Below, one piece after another: positions 17,317-29,565 of a stretch of 51,160 bases of DNA. A model generated the notes under the pieces. That model was not told the DNA's origin. It saw nothing but the letters and a program-made list of their open reading frames with translations, and searched no databases. The DNA is taken from positions 1-51,160 of the forward strand of contig JAUSFB010000049.1 in the NCBI GenBank assembly GCA_030651575.1, in the 5' to 3' direction. The number at the start of each line of letters is the position of its first letter. The stretch's first letter is position 1. A program made the translations under genes and the position numbers. Source of the stretch: Phaeospirillum sp. (GTDB lineage Bacteria; Pseudomonadota; Alphaproteobacteria; Rhodospirillales; Magnetospirillaceae).

Positions 17317-18405
17317 ATGAAGAAGATCAAAGTGCTGATCGTCGACGATTCCGCCAGCGTCCGCCAGACCCTGGCCGACATCCTGGGCAACGACCCCGCC
17401 ATCGAAGTCATGGCGACCGCCACAGATCCCTATGCCGCCGCCCGGCAAATCGCCCACGAAACCCCAGACGTCATCACCTTGGATATCGAGATGCCGCGCA
17501 TGGACGGCATCACCTTCCTGCGCAAGATCATGAGCCAGCGGCCCATCCCGGTGGTGATCTGCTCCTCGCTGCCCGAGGAAAGATCCGACACCTTGATGCA
17601 GGCCCTGGAAGCCGGCGCGGTCGATGTCATTCTCAAGCCCAAAATGGGAACCAGCGAATTTCTCCGCGAATCCGCCGAGTCGATCTGCGACGCGGTCAAG
17701 GCGGCGGCCCAGGCCCGGCTCCAGAAACTCCCCGCCAGACGGGTGGATCGGGGCAACCAGAAACTGGGCTCGGCCAAGAAGCTGAACGCCGACGTCATGA
17801 TGCCGCCGCCGGGCAATCGCGCCATGGCCCGCACCACCGAAAAGGTGGTGTGCATCGGCGCCTCCACCGGCGGCACCGAATCGTTACGGGAGGTGTTGGA
17901 AGCCTTGCCCATGGATTGCCCCGGCATCGTCGTAGTCCAGCACATGCCGGAGTTGTTCACCGCCGCCTTCGCCCGACGCCTCGACAGCCTGTGCCAGGTA
18001 ACGGTCAAGGAAGCCGTCGACGGCGATCCCGTGCTGCGCGGCCATGTGCTGATCGCCCCCGGCAGTCGCCACACCATGCTCCAGCGCAATGGCGCCCGCT
18101 ATCACGTCAGCGTCAAGGACGGCCCCCTGGTATCGCGTCACCGTCCCTCAGTGGACGTGCTGTTCCGCTCCGCTGCTCAGTTCGCTGGCGCCAACGCGGT
18201 CGGGATCATCATGACCGGCATGGGTGACGACGGCGCCAACGGCCTGCTGGAGATGCGCAACGCCGGGGCGCTGACCATCGCCCAGAACGAGGAGACCTGC
18301 GTCGTGTTCGGCATGCCCAAGGAAGCCATCGCCCGAGGCGCCGCCGACAGGGTGGTTCCTCTCGGCCTGCTGGCCGCCGAAATCCGCCGGGCGAACGAAT
18401 CATGA
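17317..18405 (+). CDS. cheB: Chemotaxis methylesterase/deamidase CheB
   Basis: A 362-residue two-domain enzyme. The receiver (about 4-120) has acidic residues in IVDDSAS and phosphoacceptor aspartate in [13 protein letters not shown] linker follows, then the methylesterase domain. Catalytic residues are visible: serine in IGASTGGTE, histidine in [14 protein letters not shown] and aspartate in [12 protein letters not shown]. Length is normal. It removes methyl groups from, or deamidates, receptors and reverses CheR. Its stop overlaps the next start as ATGA, coupling it to a c-di-GMP enzyme. Since CheA is missing here, the phosphate donor lies elsewhere. Confidence 0.95.
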   Translation: MKKIKVLIVDDSASVRQTLADILGNDPAIEVMATATDPYAAARQIAHETPDVITLDIEMPRMDGITFLRKIMSQRPIPVVICSSLPEERSDTLMQALEAGAVDVILKPKMGTSEFLRESAESICDAVKAAAQARLQKLPARRVDRGNQKLGSAKKLNADVMMPPPGNRAMARTTEKVVCIGASTGGTESLREVLEALPMDCPGIVVVQHMPELFTAAFARRLDSLCQVTVKEAVDGDPVLRGHVLIAPGSRHTMLQRNGARYHVSVKDGPLVSRHRPSVDVLFRSAAQFAGANAVGIIMTGMGDDGANGLLEMRNAGALTIAQNEETCVVFGMPKEAIARGAADRVVPLGLLAAEIRRANES

Positions 18406-20531
18406 GCCTCCCCAGCCCCGTCATCGCGGCCCAGCGGGCGGTCGTCATCGACGACAGCGCCAGCGCCGTCGCCCTGATGCTTCAACTGCTCGAAACTATC
18501 GAAGGGTGCCAACCCGTCGGCTTCACCGACTCGGCCCAGGCGCTGTCCTGGTGCCTGAACAACGACCTCGACCTGCTGATCGTCGATTACGAGATGCCGC
18601 CGCCCAACGGCCTCAGCATCATCGAGGCCTTCCGCGACGACAAGAGCAAGGCGGCGATTCCGGTGGTGATGGTCACCTCGACCGAGGACGTCGACGTCCG
18701 CTACATGGCCTTGCAGATCGGCGCCACCGATTTCCTGAGCAAGCCCATCGACCATGTGGAGTTCGCGGCAAGAATGCGCAATCTGCTGGCCTCCTACCGC
18801 GCCAGCAAGACCCTGGCCGAAGTGTCGCTATGGCTGACCGACGAAGTCCGCAAAACATCCATGGTGATCCGGCAAAGCCCGACATCGGTGGTAATCACCG
18901 ACCGCAGCGGCATCATCGAATACGTCAATCCCAAATTCACCGAGACCACCGGCTACCGTCCCGACGAGGCGATCGGCAAGCGCCCCAGCATTCTCGAATC
19001 CGGCGACGCGTCGCCGGAGATGCACCAGGAGCTTTGGGACACCATCACCTCCGGCAATGAATGGCGCGGCACATTCCAGAATCGCAGGAAGGACGGCACC
19101 TTGGTATGGGAGCAGGCGCTGATCTCGCCGATCCGCGATTCGTCCGGCGCGATCACCAATTTCGTGGCGATTACCGAAGACATCACCCTACACAGGGAAT
19201 ACGAGGCCCGGCTGGAATGGCAGGCCAATTACGATTCCCTGACCGGCCTGCCCAACCGTATGCTGGTGCTGGACCGCCTCGGCCAGGCCATGGCCTTGGC
19301 CAACCGGAATAATGGCCAGATCGCGGTGATGCTGGTGGACCTTGACCGCTTCAAGGCGGTCAACGACACCATGGGCCACGACGCCGGCGACGAAGTGCTG
19401 CGTCAGGTCGCCAAGCGCCTGCTGATCGAGCAACGTCAGGCCGATACGGTGGCGCGGGTGGGAAACGACGAGTTCGTGATGGTGCTGTCGGATGCCAGCG
19501 AATCGCACTCGCCCCAGGCGGTGGCGGCGCGGATTTGCGAGCGGCTTGAAGCCCCTTTTATCATTGGCGGCGACGAGATTTTCATCTCCGCCAGCATCGG
19601 CATCGCCATCTTTCCCGGGAACGGCGTCACCGCGCAGGATCTGCTGCGCAGCGCCACCGCCGCCATACCATCCGCCGATGCCGAGGGGCGCGGCGGCTGG
19701 CGGTTCTTTACCCCGGAACTGGACGCCAGCGCGCGGCGGCGTTTGGCCATCGAAGCCAACCTGCGCCATGCGTTGGCCCAGGGTGAATTTCAGGTCTACT
19801 ACCACCCGCTGGTGGATGTGCCCTCCGGGCGCATCCTGGCGGCGGAGGCTTTGTTGCGTTGGACCAGTTCCGAATTGGGGCCGGTCATGCCCGATCACTT
19901 CATTCCCATCGCCGAGGAAACCGGGCTGATCGTTTCCATCGGCGCCTGGGTGATCGAGACCGTCTGCCGCGACATGGCGCAATGGGCGAAGCAGGGCCTG
20001 CCGCCAGTGCGGGTGGCGATCAATGTATCCTCGCGCCAACTGGCCGACCGCGCCTTGCTGGACGTGGTGGGCAATGCGCTTGGCGCCCACGGCGTTGCAG
20101 CCGGCTTGCTCGAATTGGAGGTCACCGAGCGCCTGTTGCTCGACCAGTCGCCCCATACCCTGACCCTGCTGGGGGATCTCAAGGGGATGGGACTGCGGTT
20201 CTCCATCGACGATTTCGGCACCGGCTACTCCTCCATGAGCTACCTGACGTCGTTTCCTTTCGACGTGCTCAAGATCGACCGCTCCTTCATCTCCAAGGTG
20301 ACCGAACACAGCCAGGACAAGGCGCTGACCCAGGCCATCATCGCCATGGCCCACAGTCTCGACCTGGAAATTGTTGCCGAAGGGGTGGAGACCGCCGAGC
20401 AATTGGCCTTCCTGCGCGCAAACGGCTGCGAGTTCGCCCAGGGCTACCTGTTCACCCGGCCGATTCCGGTCGATGCCTTCGCCAAGCTGCTGAAAGATGG
20501 CGTGCAATATGCCTTTGCCGCACGAGCGTAG
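18402..20531 (+). CDS. Response regulator with PAS, degenerate GGDEF and EAL domains
   Basis: A 709-residue regulator of c-di-GMP. Order: receiver (about 10-125, aspartate in [13 protein letters not shown], lysine in FLSKPIDH), PAS (about 150-265), GGDEF (about 280-440) and EAL (about 455-700). The cyclase signature reads VGNDEF near residues 352-357 instead of GGDEF, so cyclase activity is doubtful. The EAL site is complete: AEALLRW near 480, [15 protein letters not shown], the DDFGTGYSS loop, KIDRSFI and EGVET. The net activity is therefore most likely c-di-GMP hydrolysis, perhaps tuned by GTP binding to the GNDEF domain. The start overlaps the CheB stop as ATGA, tying second-messenger breakdown to chemotactic adaptation genes. 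Confidence 0.92.
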   Translation: MSLPSPVIAAQRAVVIDDSASAVALMLQLLETIEGCQPVGFTDSAQALSWCLNNDLDLLIVDYEMPPPNGLSIIEAFRDDKSKAAIPVVMVTSTEDVDVRYMALQIGATDFLSKPIDHVEFAARMRNLLASYRASKTLAEVSLWLTDEVRKTSMVIRQSPTSVVITDRSGIIEYVNPKFTETTGYRPDEAIGKRPSILESGDASPEMHQELWDTITSGNEWRGTFQNRRKDGTLVWEQALISPIRDSSGAITNFVAITEDITLHREYEARLEWQANYDSLTGLPNRMLVLDRLGQAMALANRNNGQIAVMLVDLDRFKAVNDTMGHDAGDEVLRQVAKRLLIEQRQADTVARVGNDEFVMVLSDASESHSPQAVAARICERLEAPFIIGGDEIFISASIGIAIFPGNGVTAQDLLRSATAAIPSADAEGRGGWRFFTPELDASARRRLAIEANLRHALAQGEFQVYYHPLVDVPSGRILAAEALLRWTSSELGPVMPDHFIPIAEETGLIVSIGAWVIETVCRDMAQWAKQGLPPVRVAINVSSRQLADRALLDVVGNALGAHGVAAGLLELEVTERLLLDQSPHTLTLLGDLKGMGLRFSIDDFGTGYSSMSYLTSFPFDVLKIDRSFISKVTEHSQDKALTQAIIAMAHSLDLEIVAEGVETAEQLAFLRANGCEFAQGYLFTRPIPVDAFAKLLKDGVQYAFAARA

Positions 20532-20664
20532 CCGTTCCTCTTCTCCCCAATATACCCACCAAGCGCCTAACCTCTTGGTCGTAGCAGCATCGTCGCCACC
20601 AACAACCCCAGTTTGTCCCGCTGCGACCTGGGTCAGCACCATCAGAGTATGGTCGTGCAGAGGC

Positions 20665-20690
20665 TTGCGGAGGCGCTAGCGCCTCCGCAA
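20665..20690. repeat. 26-bp perfect palindrome spanning the methyltransferase stop codon
   Basis: TTGCGGAGGCGC (20665-20676) and GCGCCTCCGCAA (20679-20690) flank a central TA. The stop codon of the minus-strand gene (20676-20678) lies at its centre. It can form a stem of up to 12 bp in RNA of either strand, and so may act as a bidirectional terminator between convergent genes, though no T-run follows. Confidence 0.6.
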
Positions 20691-21287
20691 ACGGCGGAAC
20701 AGGAACCTCTGGACCTTGCCGGCCGGCGTGAAGTGGTCCTCGGCCATGGCGGCGACCGGATCGAAATTCCGGGAAAACTCGGCGGCAAGGCCATCAGCGT
20801 CATAGCGGCGGATCGGCAAACCGCTGCACCGTTCGGGACCGTCAAGGGCAAAGGTGCCGATGATGGCATGCCCGCCTTTCGGCACGGCGGCGGCCATGGT
20901 GGCGGCATAGGCGGCCCGGTCGGCGGGATCGGTGAGGAAGTGAAACACGGCACGGTCATGCCACAGATCGAACCGGGCCGGCGGCGTCCAGGCAGTCACA
21001 TCGGCGACCAGCCATTCCACCTGGGCGGCCCGCTCGCCAAGGCGATGGCGCGCTTGCTCCAGCGCCGCCGAAGCGATATCGAGAACGGCGATGGACCGGA
21101 ACCCCAGCTCGATCAGATGATCGACCAGACGCGAAGCGCCGCCGCCGATATCGATGATCCGGGCATCGGAGCCCAGGCCGGTATCGCGAATCAGAGCAAG
21201 CGAGGACGCGGGATGCTCCTGAAACCAGCTGACCTCGGTTTCCCCCTTATCCTCGTAGACTCCCTGCCAATGAGCGTGCCGATCCAT
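20676..21287 (-). CDS. Class I SAM-dependent methyltransferase
   Basis: A 203-residue small methyltransferase. The SAM-binding motif I is IIDIGGGASRLVDHL at about residues 44-58. The acidic residue after strand 2 is in IAVLDIASAALEQAR, the motif near strand 3 is VEWLVADVTAW, and the strand-4 region reads FDLWHDRAVFHFL. The start MDRHAHWQGVYEDKGETEVS with WFQEHP matches a widespread group of uncharacterised small-molecule methyltransferases (thiopurine-methyltransferase-like). The substrate is unknown. It is convergent with the EAL gene and upstream of the cyclase gene on the same strand, 36 bases away, so the two may share a message. Confidence 0.8.
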   Translation of the reverse strand: MDRHAHWQGVYEDKGETEVSWFQEHPASSLALIRDTGLGSDARIIDIGGGASRLVDHLIELGFRSIAVLDIASAALEQARHRLGERAAQVEWLVADVTAWTPPARFDLWHDRAVFHFLTDPADRAAYAATMAAAVPKGGHAIIGTFALDGPERCSGLPIRRYDADGLAAEFSRNFDPVAAMAEDHFTPAGKVQRFLFRRLRRR

Positions 21288-21323
21288 TCAGTCCTCCAGG
21301 AATCAAGGAACAATTGCCCTTTT

Positions 21324-23222
21324 TCATTTCATATCCACGGGGGCTTGCCTTACGGCCCGGTTGCGCCCGCTCTGTTTGGCGACATAGAGCGCCTTGTCGG
21401 ATTCCTTCAACACCGCGTCCAGGTTGGGAATTCCGTCGTGCCGACAGCCGATGCCGACACTGATGGTGAAGGTCAAAGTACCCCCACCGGGCAACGGAAC
21501 CGACAATCCGCGCACGGCCTCGACCACCTTCCAGGCCAGATCCTCGGCTCCGACCGGGTCGGTTTCCGGCAATAGGGCCGCGAACTCCTCGCCCCCCAGG
21601 CGCCCGAAGATATCAGAGGTGCGCAGGACCGAGACCACCTCCCGCGCCAACGCCTTCAGGACGACGTCGCCGATGTCGTGGCCATGGGTGTCGTTGACCA
21701 CCTTGAAGTGATCGGCATCGATCATCAGCACCGCCAAATCGCGGCCATGGCGCTCGGCCAGGGTGAACAGGCGATTGCCTTCCTCGGTGAAGGACCGGCG
21801 GTTCAGCACCCCGGTCAGCCCATCGGTGTTGGCCAGCCGCCGCAAGGTGTCCTCGTTGGCCTTGCGCTCGGTGATGTCGCGGATCACCCCCACATGAACG
21901 CGACCACCACCCATGGGATGGGTGCCGACCGTCAGCTCGATGGGGAACTCGCTGCCGTTCTTGCGCCGCCCGACCATTTCCCGACCCCGGCCGATGGCCC
22001 GCAGCCCGGAGGGCTTGCCTTTTTTCAGATGGCCGTCATGCTCCCTGGCGTAATTGTCGGGCATCAGCATATTGACGCTTTGGCCCCGAACCTCGTCGGC
22101 GGAATAACCGAACAATTCCGTCGCCGAGGGATTGAACTCGCTGATGATGCCGCACTGGTCGATGATCACCACCGCGTCGCGGGCCGCCATGATGAAGCCC
22201 CGCATCCGCTCCTCGCCCTCGGTCAGATCCTTCACTCGTTCGGCGACCTTGGTTTCCAGGAAGGCGTTGGCCTGCTCCAATTGAAGCATGGCCAAGCGGC
22301 GATGGCGCATCTGGTGATGCAGGGCGACAGTCCCCCCGGCCAGACCGATGCTGCCGAGAACCGCTAGGCCCAGCATCAGCCACAGCTTCGATTTCCACGA
22401 CCGGAGGATTTGTTCGTTGTCGGCCTGAACCGCCACGGCGATTCCGTACCTTTCCTCTCGCACGAAGGCCCCGACGCCGACCTTTCCCGGCAGGTAGGAA
22501 ACAAACGCTCCGTTGGCCCGCTCGACGGTCGGAAAACTCCCGGCAATGGCTGGGCCATTATTTTCCAGGTCCACGGGACAAGACGGGATGCCCCAGCACC
22601 CGATGGGGCTGCCGTCGCGTAGGGTGATCGCCACCCGAAAACCATCGGGCAACCGGTGGGATGCGATCATCTGTTCGATGGCCTCGGGGATCAGGAAACC
22701 GCCGACGACCATGGCGACGCGGCCGAATTGATCCTCGACAGCCTGGCTGACCGGAATCAGCCAATTGCTATCAATGCGGTCCTTAATGGCCGGACCGATG
22801 AAAATGCCGTCATTGCCGCCCTTAAGATGGGCCTTGAAATAATCCCGATCAGACACATCGATAGGAGCGATCTGCGGCATGGACGAGGAATTACGCAATT
22901 TCCCATCGGGACCGACCAGGAACAGCGACCGCAATACCGGAGAGATGGCGTGGCGGCGAATGAGAAACCGGTGGGCATAGGGATCGTGAAGTTCCTGCGT
23001 TGACGGCAAGGCGCGCAGAACCTCGCCCACCCCAGACAGTGTCCGGTCGACCCGATCAATGCTGCTTTCAACATCGTTGGCCAGAATTTCGGCCACCACC
23101 ACAGCCTCGCGCAGGGAATCGCCAAGCAGGTCGCTCCGCTGCCACCAGGCCAATCCACCCAGGGCTGCATTATAGACCAGCAGAATGGCCACGAAGGCCG
23201 CGACCCATTTCAATCGTTGCAT
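21324..23222 (-). CDS. Membrane diguanylate cyclase: Cache-PAS-GGDEF
   Basis: A 632-residue sensor that makes c-di-GMP. A first membrane helix (WVAAFVAILLVYNAALGGLA) precedes a periplasmic Cache-type sensor (about 30-265) with DVSDRDYFKAHL, then a second helix (LWLMLGLAVLGSIGLAGG). A PAS domain (about 325-445) of the FixL-like kind reads IISEFNPSATELFGYSADEV. The GGDEF domain (about 460-620) begins with DGLTGVLNRRSF, and the active site is GGEEF at about 543-547, intact. Periplasmic ligand and PAS signals should control cyclase activity. The ATG at 23222 is preceded by GAGGAA; upstream in-frame starts at 23249 and 23267 lack one. Confidence 0.92.
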   Translation of the reverse strand: MQRLKWVAAFVAILLVYNAALGGLAWWQRSDLLGDSLREAVVVAEILANDVESSIDRVDRTLSGVGEVLRALPSTQELHDPYAHRFLIRRHAISPVLRSLFLVGPDGKLRNSSSMPQIAPIDVSDRDYFKAHLKGGNDGIFIGPAIKDRIDSNWLIPVSQAVEDQFGRVAMVVGGFLIPEAIEQMIASHRLPDGFRVAITLRDGSPIGCWGIPSCPVDLENNGPAIAGSFPTVERANGAFVSYLPGKVGVGAFVREERYGIAVAVQADNEQILRSWKSKLWLMLGLAVLGSIGLAGGTVALHHQMRHRRLAMLQLEQANAFLETKVAERVKDLTEGEERMRGFIMAARDAVVIIDQCGIISEFNPSATELFGYSADEVRGQSVNMLMPDNYAREHDGHLKKGKPSGLRAIGRGREMVGRRKNGSEFPIELTVGTHPMGGGRVHVGVIRDITERKANEDTLRRLANTDGLTGVLNRRSFTEEGNRLFTLAERHGRDLAVLMIDADHFKVVNDTHGHDIGDVVLKALAREVVSVLRTSDIFGRLGGEEFAALLPETDPVGAEDLAWKVVEAVRGLSVPLPGGGTLTFTISVGIGCRHDGIPNLDAVLKESDKALYVAKQSGRNRAVRQAPVDMK

Positions 23223-23338
23223 TGAAATATTCCTCGACGCCGTCGGCATGGTTTCCGATACGACCACGGCAAGCGTCCGAGTCTGATCGGAGGATCACCC
23301 CCCCGTATAGAAGAAAATATTGGGAGCCGAACGCAACA

Positions 23339-24112
23339 TTACACACCAAAAATCCCGACCGCCGACATCACATTGAACGAATCGCAGCGCCTCAGGCATA
23401 CAAGCGCACCGCGATAGCCGGCCAGCCCCGACAGATCCATCAAGGAGACCGCACCGTCTCCCCCCTCCTCCAACCGAGGCGGCATGCCGGGAGTGACTGT
23501 GACCGAGAACGACTCCAGCGGCTTGGCCAGACCGGTCCCCAGCGCCTTGAGATAGGCTTCCTTGCGCGTCCAGACCTGAAAGAACGCCTCCAGACGCTCC
23601 GATGGCGGAATCTCGGCCAAGGCGGCGGCCTCGCGGGGCGAGCAGGACGTGGAGATCATGCCGTCCAAATCGTCAAGGAAGTGGACTTCCTCGATATCCA
23701 CCCCGACCTCTCCCCCCGAGGAAAAAGCGATCGCGGCCCAGTCACCGCTATGAGACAGATTGAACCGGATCGGAAAGCCATCCAGTTCCGGCTTGCCCCC
23801 CGGCCCCAGGATGAATCCCAGCCGCCCTGGCTCCCGCCCCACCGCCTGCCCCAGCAGGACGCGAAGCGATGCCCGCGCCGCCACGAAGCGCCAGCGATCC
23901 CGCTCGGAGCGAAAGCGGTTGGCGCGGGCCGTTTCGTCGGGCGACAGCAATGCGAGAGCCGCCGCCCGCGCCTCCTCCCCCAACGCCAGCGGGGCCAGCC
24001 AGCACGCTATCGCATTCACGGCGGTACGCGGCCCTGCCCAGCCACCGGCAAGGCCCAACGGTTTGTCGTCCGAAACATTTGTTTCACTCCACAGCCGCTC
24101 AGGCTGCTTCAT
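23339..24112 (-). CDS. 4'-phosphopantetheinyl transferase, Sfp type
   Basis: A 257-residue enzyme that moves the phosphopantetheine arm of CoA to carrier proteins of fatty-acid, polyketide or peptide synthases. Family motifs are present in order: RFVAARASLRVLLG, FNLSHSGDWAAIAF, GVDIEEV (magnesium-binding Asp and Glu) and FQVWTRKEAYLKALGTGL (the W..KEA...G signature). Its length fits the longer Sfp/Gsp class. No synthase genes are near, so it is either housekeeping or serves a distant cluster. The ATG at 24112 follows GGGAGG; an upstream in-frame ATG at 24145 lacks a ribosome site. Confidence 0.9.
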   Translation of the reverse strand: MKQPERLWSETNVSDDKPLGLAGGWAGPRTAVNAIACWLAPLALGEEARAAALALLSPDETARANRFRSERDRWRFVAARASLRVLLGQAVGREPGRLGFILGPGGKPELDGFPIRFNLSHSGDWAAIAFSSGGEVGVDIEEVHFLDDLDGMISTSCSPREAAALAEIPPSERLEAFFQVWTRKEAYLKALGTGLAKPLESFSVTVTPGMPPRLEEGGDGAVSLMDLSGLAGYRGALVCLRRCDSFNVMSAVGIFGV

Positions 24113-24211
24113 TAAGCCTCCCACGCGCCAGCCGCGCAAAATCATAAATCCGCCATGCGGCCAACATTGTTCTTAATTCAGTCATATATGTAGTAATTTA
24201 TTTTCATCTCT

Positions 24212-24239
24212 TCATTGTGTGAACACGTTCACACAATGA
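24212..24239. promoter_or_regulatory. 28-bp palindromic operator upstream of the GGDEF-hemerythrin gene
   Basis: TCATTGTGTGAAC (24212-24224) and GTTCACACAATGA (24227-24239) are perfect 13-bp arms around the dinucleotide AC. The site is 37 bases before the ATG at 24277 in an A/T-rich gap of 164 bases. A dyad this long and exact next to a start fits a dimeric repressor or activator site. No regulator gene is adjacent. Confidence 0.65.
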
Positions 24240-24276
24240 CCTTCGATATAGCGCGTATCCTCGACCAAAGGCCGGC

Positions 24277-26544
<2,268 letters not shown>

Positions 26545-26588
26545 TCGGGAGTAGGGTTCCAACCCGGCTTTATCAGGACCAGTGACCC

Positions 26589-27944
26589 ATGCGCCCCGAT
26601 CTCGCGGCCAAGTATGACCTTCGCGTCCCCCGCTATACCTCCTACCCCACCGCGCCGCATTTCCACCCCGGCGTGACCGGCGAGACCTATCGCGGCTGGT
26701 TGAGCGGCATCGACCCAAAGCTGGAGCTGTCGCTCTACCTCCACATCGCCTTTTGCGCTGAAATGTGCTGGTTCTGCGGCTGCCATACCAAGATCACCAA
26801 GCGCTACGGCCCGGTCGCCGCCTATATGGAGGCCCTGTGGCGCGAGATCGAACTGGTGGCCGACGCCCTGCCCGGCCGCATGACGGCGCGTCATATCCAT
26901 TTCGGCGGCGGCAGCCCGACCATCCTCAAATCCGACGACTTCGTGCGCACCATCGATCTGCTGAAAAGCCGCTTCCTGCTGAAAGACGGGGCCGAAGTGG
27001 CGGTAGAACTGGACCCCCGCACCGCCGACGAGGCCTATGTCAAGGCCATGGCCGGCGCCGGCGTGACGCGGGCCTCCATCGGCGTGCAGGATCTCGACCC
27101 CAAGGTGCAGCAGGCCATCAACCGCATCCAGCCCTACGAGGTCACCGACCGGGTGGTGGGCTGGCTGCGCGAATACGGCGTGCCCGAGGTCAATATCGAT
27201 CTGATCTACGGCCTGCCGCATCAGACTCTGGACGGGTTGCTGGAGACCATCGACACCTCCATCAAGGGCTTCGCGCCCCGCCGGGTGGCGCTGTTCGGCT
27301 ATGCCCATGTGCCGTGGATGAAAAAGCACATGCGCCTGATCCCGGACGAGACCCTGCCTGACACCAATACCCGCTGGCAGCAATACGAGCAGGGCTGCAA
27401 GCTGCTGACCGAAACCCACGGCTATGTCCAGATCGGCCTCGACCACTTCGCTGCTCCCGACGACGCCATGGCCGTCGCGCTGAAGAACAAGCGGCTGCAC
27501 CGCAACTTCCAGGGCTACACCACCGACAGCGCCACCACCCTGATCGGCCTCGGCGCATCGGGTATCGGATCGCTGCCCCAGGGCTATGTGGTCAATGAGG
27601 GCGAGGTTCACGCCTATCAGCGCAGCATCGCCGACGGCCAGCTCGCCACCTCACGCGGGATTGCCATCAGCGATGACGACCGCCTGCGGCGCGAGATCAT
27701 TGAACGCCTGATGTGCGACCTGGAAATCGACCTGGACGCCGTCGCCGGCCGCCATGGCGTCAGCGCCGACCAGTTCGAGGCCGAGCTGAACAGCCTCGCC
27801 CCCTTACAGGCCGATGGCCTGGTGGTGGTCGACGGCCACCGCATCGCGGTAACCCATGACGGCCGCACCCTGGTGCGCGCGGTCTGCGCCGCCTTCGACC
27901 GCTATCTCAAGGCGGGGGAACAGCGGCACTCCAAGGCGGTCTAG
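26589..27944 (+). CDS. hemN: Oxygen-independent coproporphyrinogen III oxidase HemN
   Basis: A 451-residue radical-SAM enzyme of anaerobic heme synthesis that oxidatively decarboxylates coproporphyrinogen III to protoporphyrinogen IX. The radical-SAM cluster CxxxCxxC is seen as CAEMCWFCGC at about residues 57-66, with HIAFC before it. The glycine-rich SAM contact is HFGGGSPT. The family block NIDLIYGLPHQT and the C-terminal HemN domain (ERLMCDLEIDLDAV) are present. Length is normal for true HemN, and the start RYTSYPTAP matches the family, which helps separate it from HemW. An ATG 45 bases after the cyclase stop follows AGGA. Fits a facultatively anaerobic life style. Confidence 0.93.
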   Translation: MRPDLAAKYDLRVPRYTSYPTAPHFHPGVTGETYRGWLSGIDPKLELSLYLHIAFCAEMCWFCGCHTKITKRYGPVAAYMEALWREIELVADALPGRMTARHIHFGGGSPTILKSDDFVRTIDLLKSRFLLKDGAEVAVELDPRTADEAYVKAMAGAGVTRASIGVQDLDPKVQQAINRIQPYEVTDRVVGWLREYGVPEVNIDLIYGLPHQTLDGLLETIDTSIKGFAPRRVALFGYAHVPWMKKHMRLIPDETLPDTNTRWQQYEQGCKLLTETHGYVQIGLDHFAAPDDAMAVALKNKRLHRNFQGYTTDSATTLIGLGASGIGSLPQGYVVNEGEVHAYQRSIADGQLATSRGIAISDDDRLRREIIERLMCDLEIDLDAVAGRHGVSADQFEAELNSLAPLQADGLVVVDGHRIAVTHDGRTLVRAVCAAFDRYLKAGEQRHSKAV

Positions 27945-28119
27945 CCCCTACCCTACCCACCCCATCCGGGCGGGATTTTCACCACCTATGTAATTTCATG
28001 CACTCCCCGCTCGGGTGTTCTCCCTCCGCTACTGCCAAGGCAGAGTGGGCATTGTCATCGACAGCGACCAAAGAGCGTCCCCAACCGGGACGGTGATCGT
28101 TCAAGGGAGAACTCCGACC

Positions 28120-29496
28120 ATGGATCAGTCCAAGCGATACGCCAATCTCAGCCTTAGGGAAGAGAGCCTGATCGAAGGCGGGCGCCATGTGCTCTGCGCC
28201 TATCGCATGAAGCCGAAATCCGGCCACGGCTACCTTGCCACCGCCGCCCACTTCGCCGCCGAGTCCTCCACCGGCACCAATGTCGAGGTCTGCACCACCG
28301 ACGACTTCACCCGTGGGGTCGATGCCCTGGTCTACCAGATCGATGAACCGCACGAGTTGATGAAGATCGCCTATCCGGTGGACCTGTTCGACCGCAACAT
28401 CATCGACGGCCGCGCCATGATCGCGTCATTCCTGACGCTGACCATCGGCAACAACCAGGGCATGTCGGATGTCGAATACGCCAAGATGGTCGACTTTTAC
28501 GTCCCGCCCAAATACCTCCAGTTGTTCGACGGCCCCGCCTGCAACATCGCCGATATGTGGCGGGTGCTGGGACGGCCGCAGGAGAATGGCGGCATGGTGG
28601 TCGGCACCATCATCAAGCCGAAGCTGGGCCTGCGCCCCCAGCCCTTCGCCGACGCCTGCTACCAGTTCTGGCTGGGCGGAGATTTCATCAAAAACGACGA
28701 GCCCCAGGGCAATCAGGTCTTCGCGCCGCTGAAGGAAACCATCCGGCTGGTGGCCGATTCCATGAAACGGGCTCAGGACGAGACCGGTCAGGCCAAGCTG
28801 TTCTCGGCCAACATCACCGCCGACGATCCGGCCGAGATGCTGGCGCGCGGTCACTACATCTTGGAGACTTTCGCCGAAAATGCCAGCCATGTGGCCTTCC
28901 TGGTGGACGGCTATGTCGCCGGCCCCACCGCGGTGACCACATGTCGCCGCAACTTCCCCAGCCAGTTCCTGCACTATCATCGGGCCGGCCACGGCGCCGT
29001 CACCAGCAATCAGTCCAAGCGCGGCTACTCCGTGCTGGTCCACATGAAGATGGCCCGCCTGCTGGGCTCCAGCGGAATCCACACCGGCACCATGGGCTAT
29101 GGCAAGATGGAGGGGGACCCCACCGAAAAGATGGTGGCCTACATGCTGGAGCGCGACGTCGCCGAAGGACCGTATTTCCGCCAGGACTGGTGCGGCATGA
29201 AAGCCTGCACCCCCATCATCTCGGGCGGAATGAATGCGCTTCGCCTTCCCGGCTTCTTCACCAATCTCGGCCACTCCAACGTCATCCAGACCTCGGGCGG
29301 CGGCGCTTTCGGCCACAAGGACGGCCCGGTGGCCGGGGCCATGTCGCTGCGACAGGCGCATCAGGCTTGGCTCGACGGGATCGACCTGCTTGACTACGCC
29401 AAGGACCATCCCGAGTTGAAGGGGGCGTTCGAGTCCTTCTCCGGCGATGCCGACGCGTTGTACCCCGGCTGGCGGGAAAAGCTGCGCATTGGCTGA
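28120..29496 (+). CDS. cbbM: Ribulose bisphosphate carboxylase, form II
   Basis: A 458-residue form II RuBisCO that fixes CO2 onto ribulose 1,5-bisphosphate; it works as a homodimer without small subunit. Characteristic segments are [27 protein letters not shown], the activation loop [14 protein letters not shown], the loop-6 lysine in [10 protein letters not shown] and the phosphate-binding [11 protein letters not shown]. Length and sequence style match Rhodospirillum/Magnetospirillum CbbM. The ATG at 28120 follows AAGGGAGA; an in-frame extension upstream to 28015 has no family sequence. Phosphoribulokinase follows after 69 bases, so the pair supplies the two steps special to the Calvin cycle. 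No CbbR regulator gene is adjacent. Confidence 0.97.
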   Translation: MDQSKRYANLSLREESLIEGGRHVLCAYRMKPKSGHGYLATAAHFAAESSTGTNVEVCTTDDFTRGVDALVYQIDEPHELMKIAYPVDLFDRNIIDGRAMIASFLTLTIGNNQGMSDVEYAKMVDFYVPPKYLQLFDGPACNIADMWRVLGRPQENGGMVVGTIIKPKLGLRPQPFADACYQFWLGGDFIKNDEPQGNQVFAPLKETIRLVADSMKRAQDETGQAKLFSANITADDPAEMLARGHYILETFAENASHVAFLVDGYVAGPTAVTTCRRNFPSQFLHYHRAGHGAVTSNQSKRGYSVLVHMKMARLLGSSGIHTGTMGYGKMEGDPTEKMVAYMLERDVAEGPYFRQDWCGMKACTPIISGGMNALRLPGFFTNLGHSNVIQTSGGGAFGHKDGPVAGAMSLRQAHQAWLDGIDLLDYAKDHPELKGAFESFSGDADALYPGWREKLRIG

Positions 29497-29565
29497 GACC
29501 GACGGAATTTCGGCTGTAGCGGGCGATCACAAGCCCGCATCACCGGCAGAGAGGAGAGCCACATC

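Noticed and set aside
19188-20642. A 484-codon minus-strand frame
   Set aside because: It lies opposite the REC-PAS-GGDEF-EAL gene and shows no family features.
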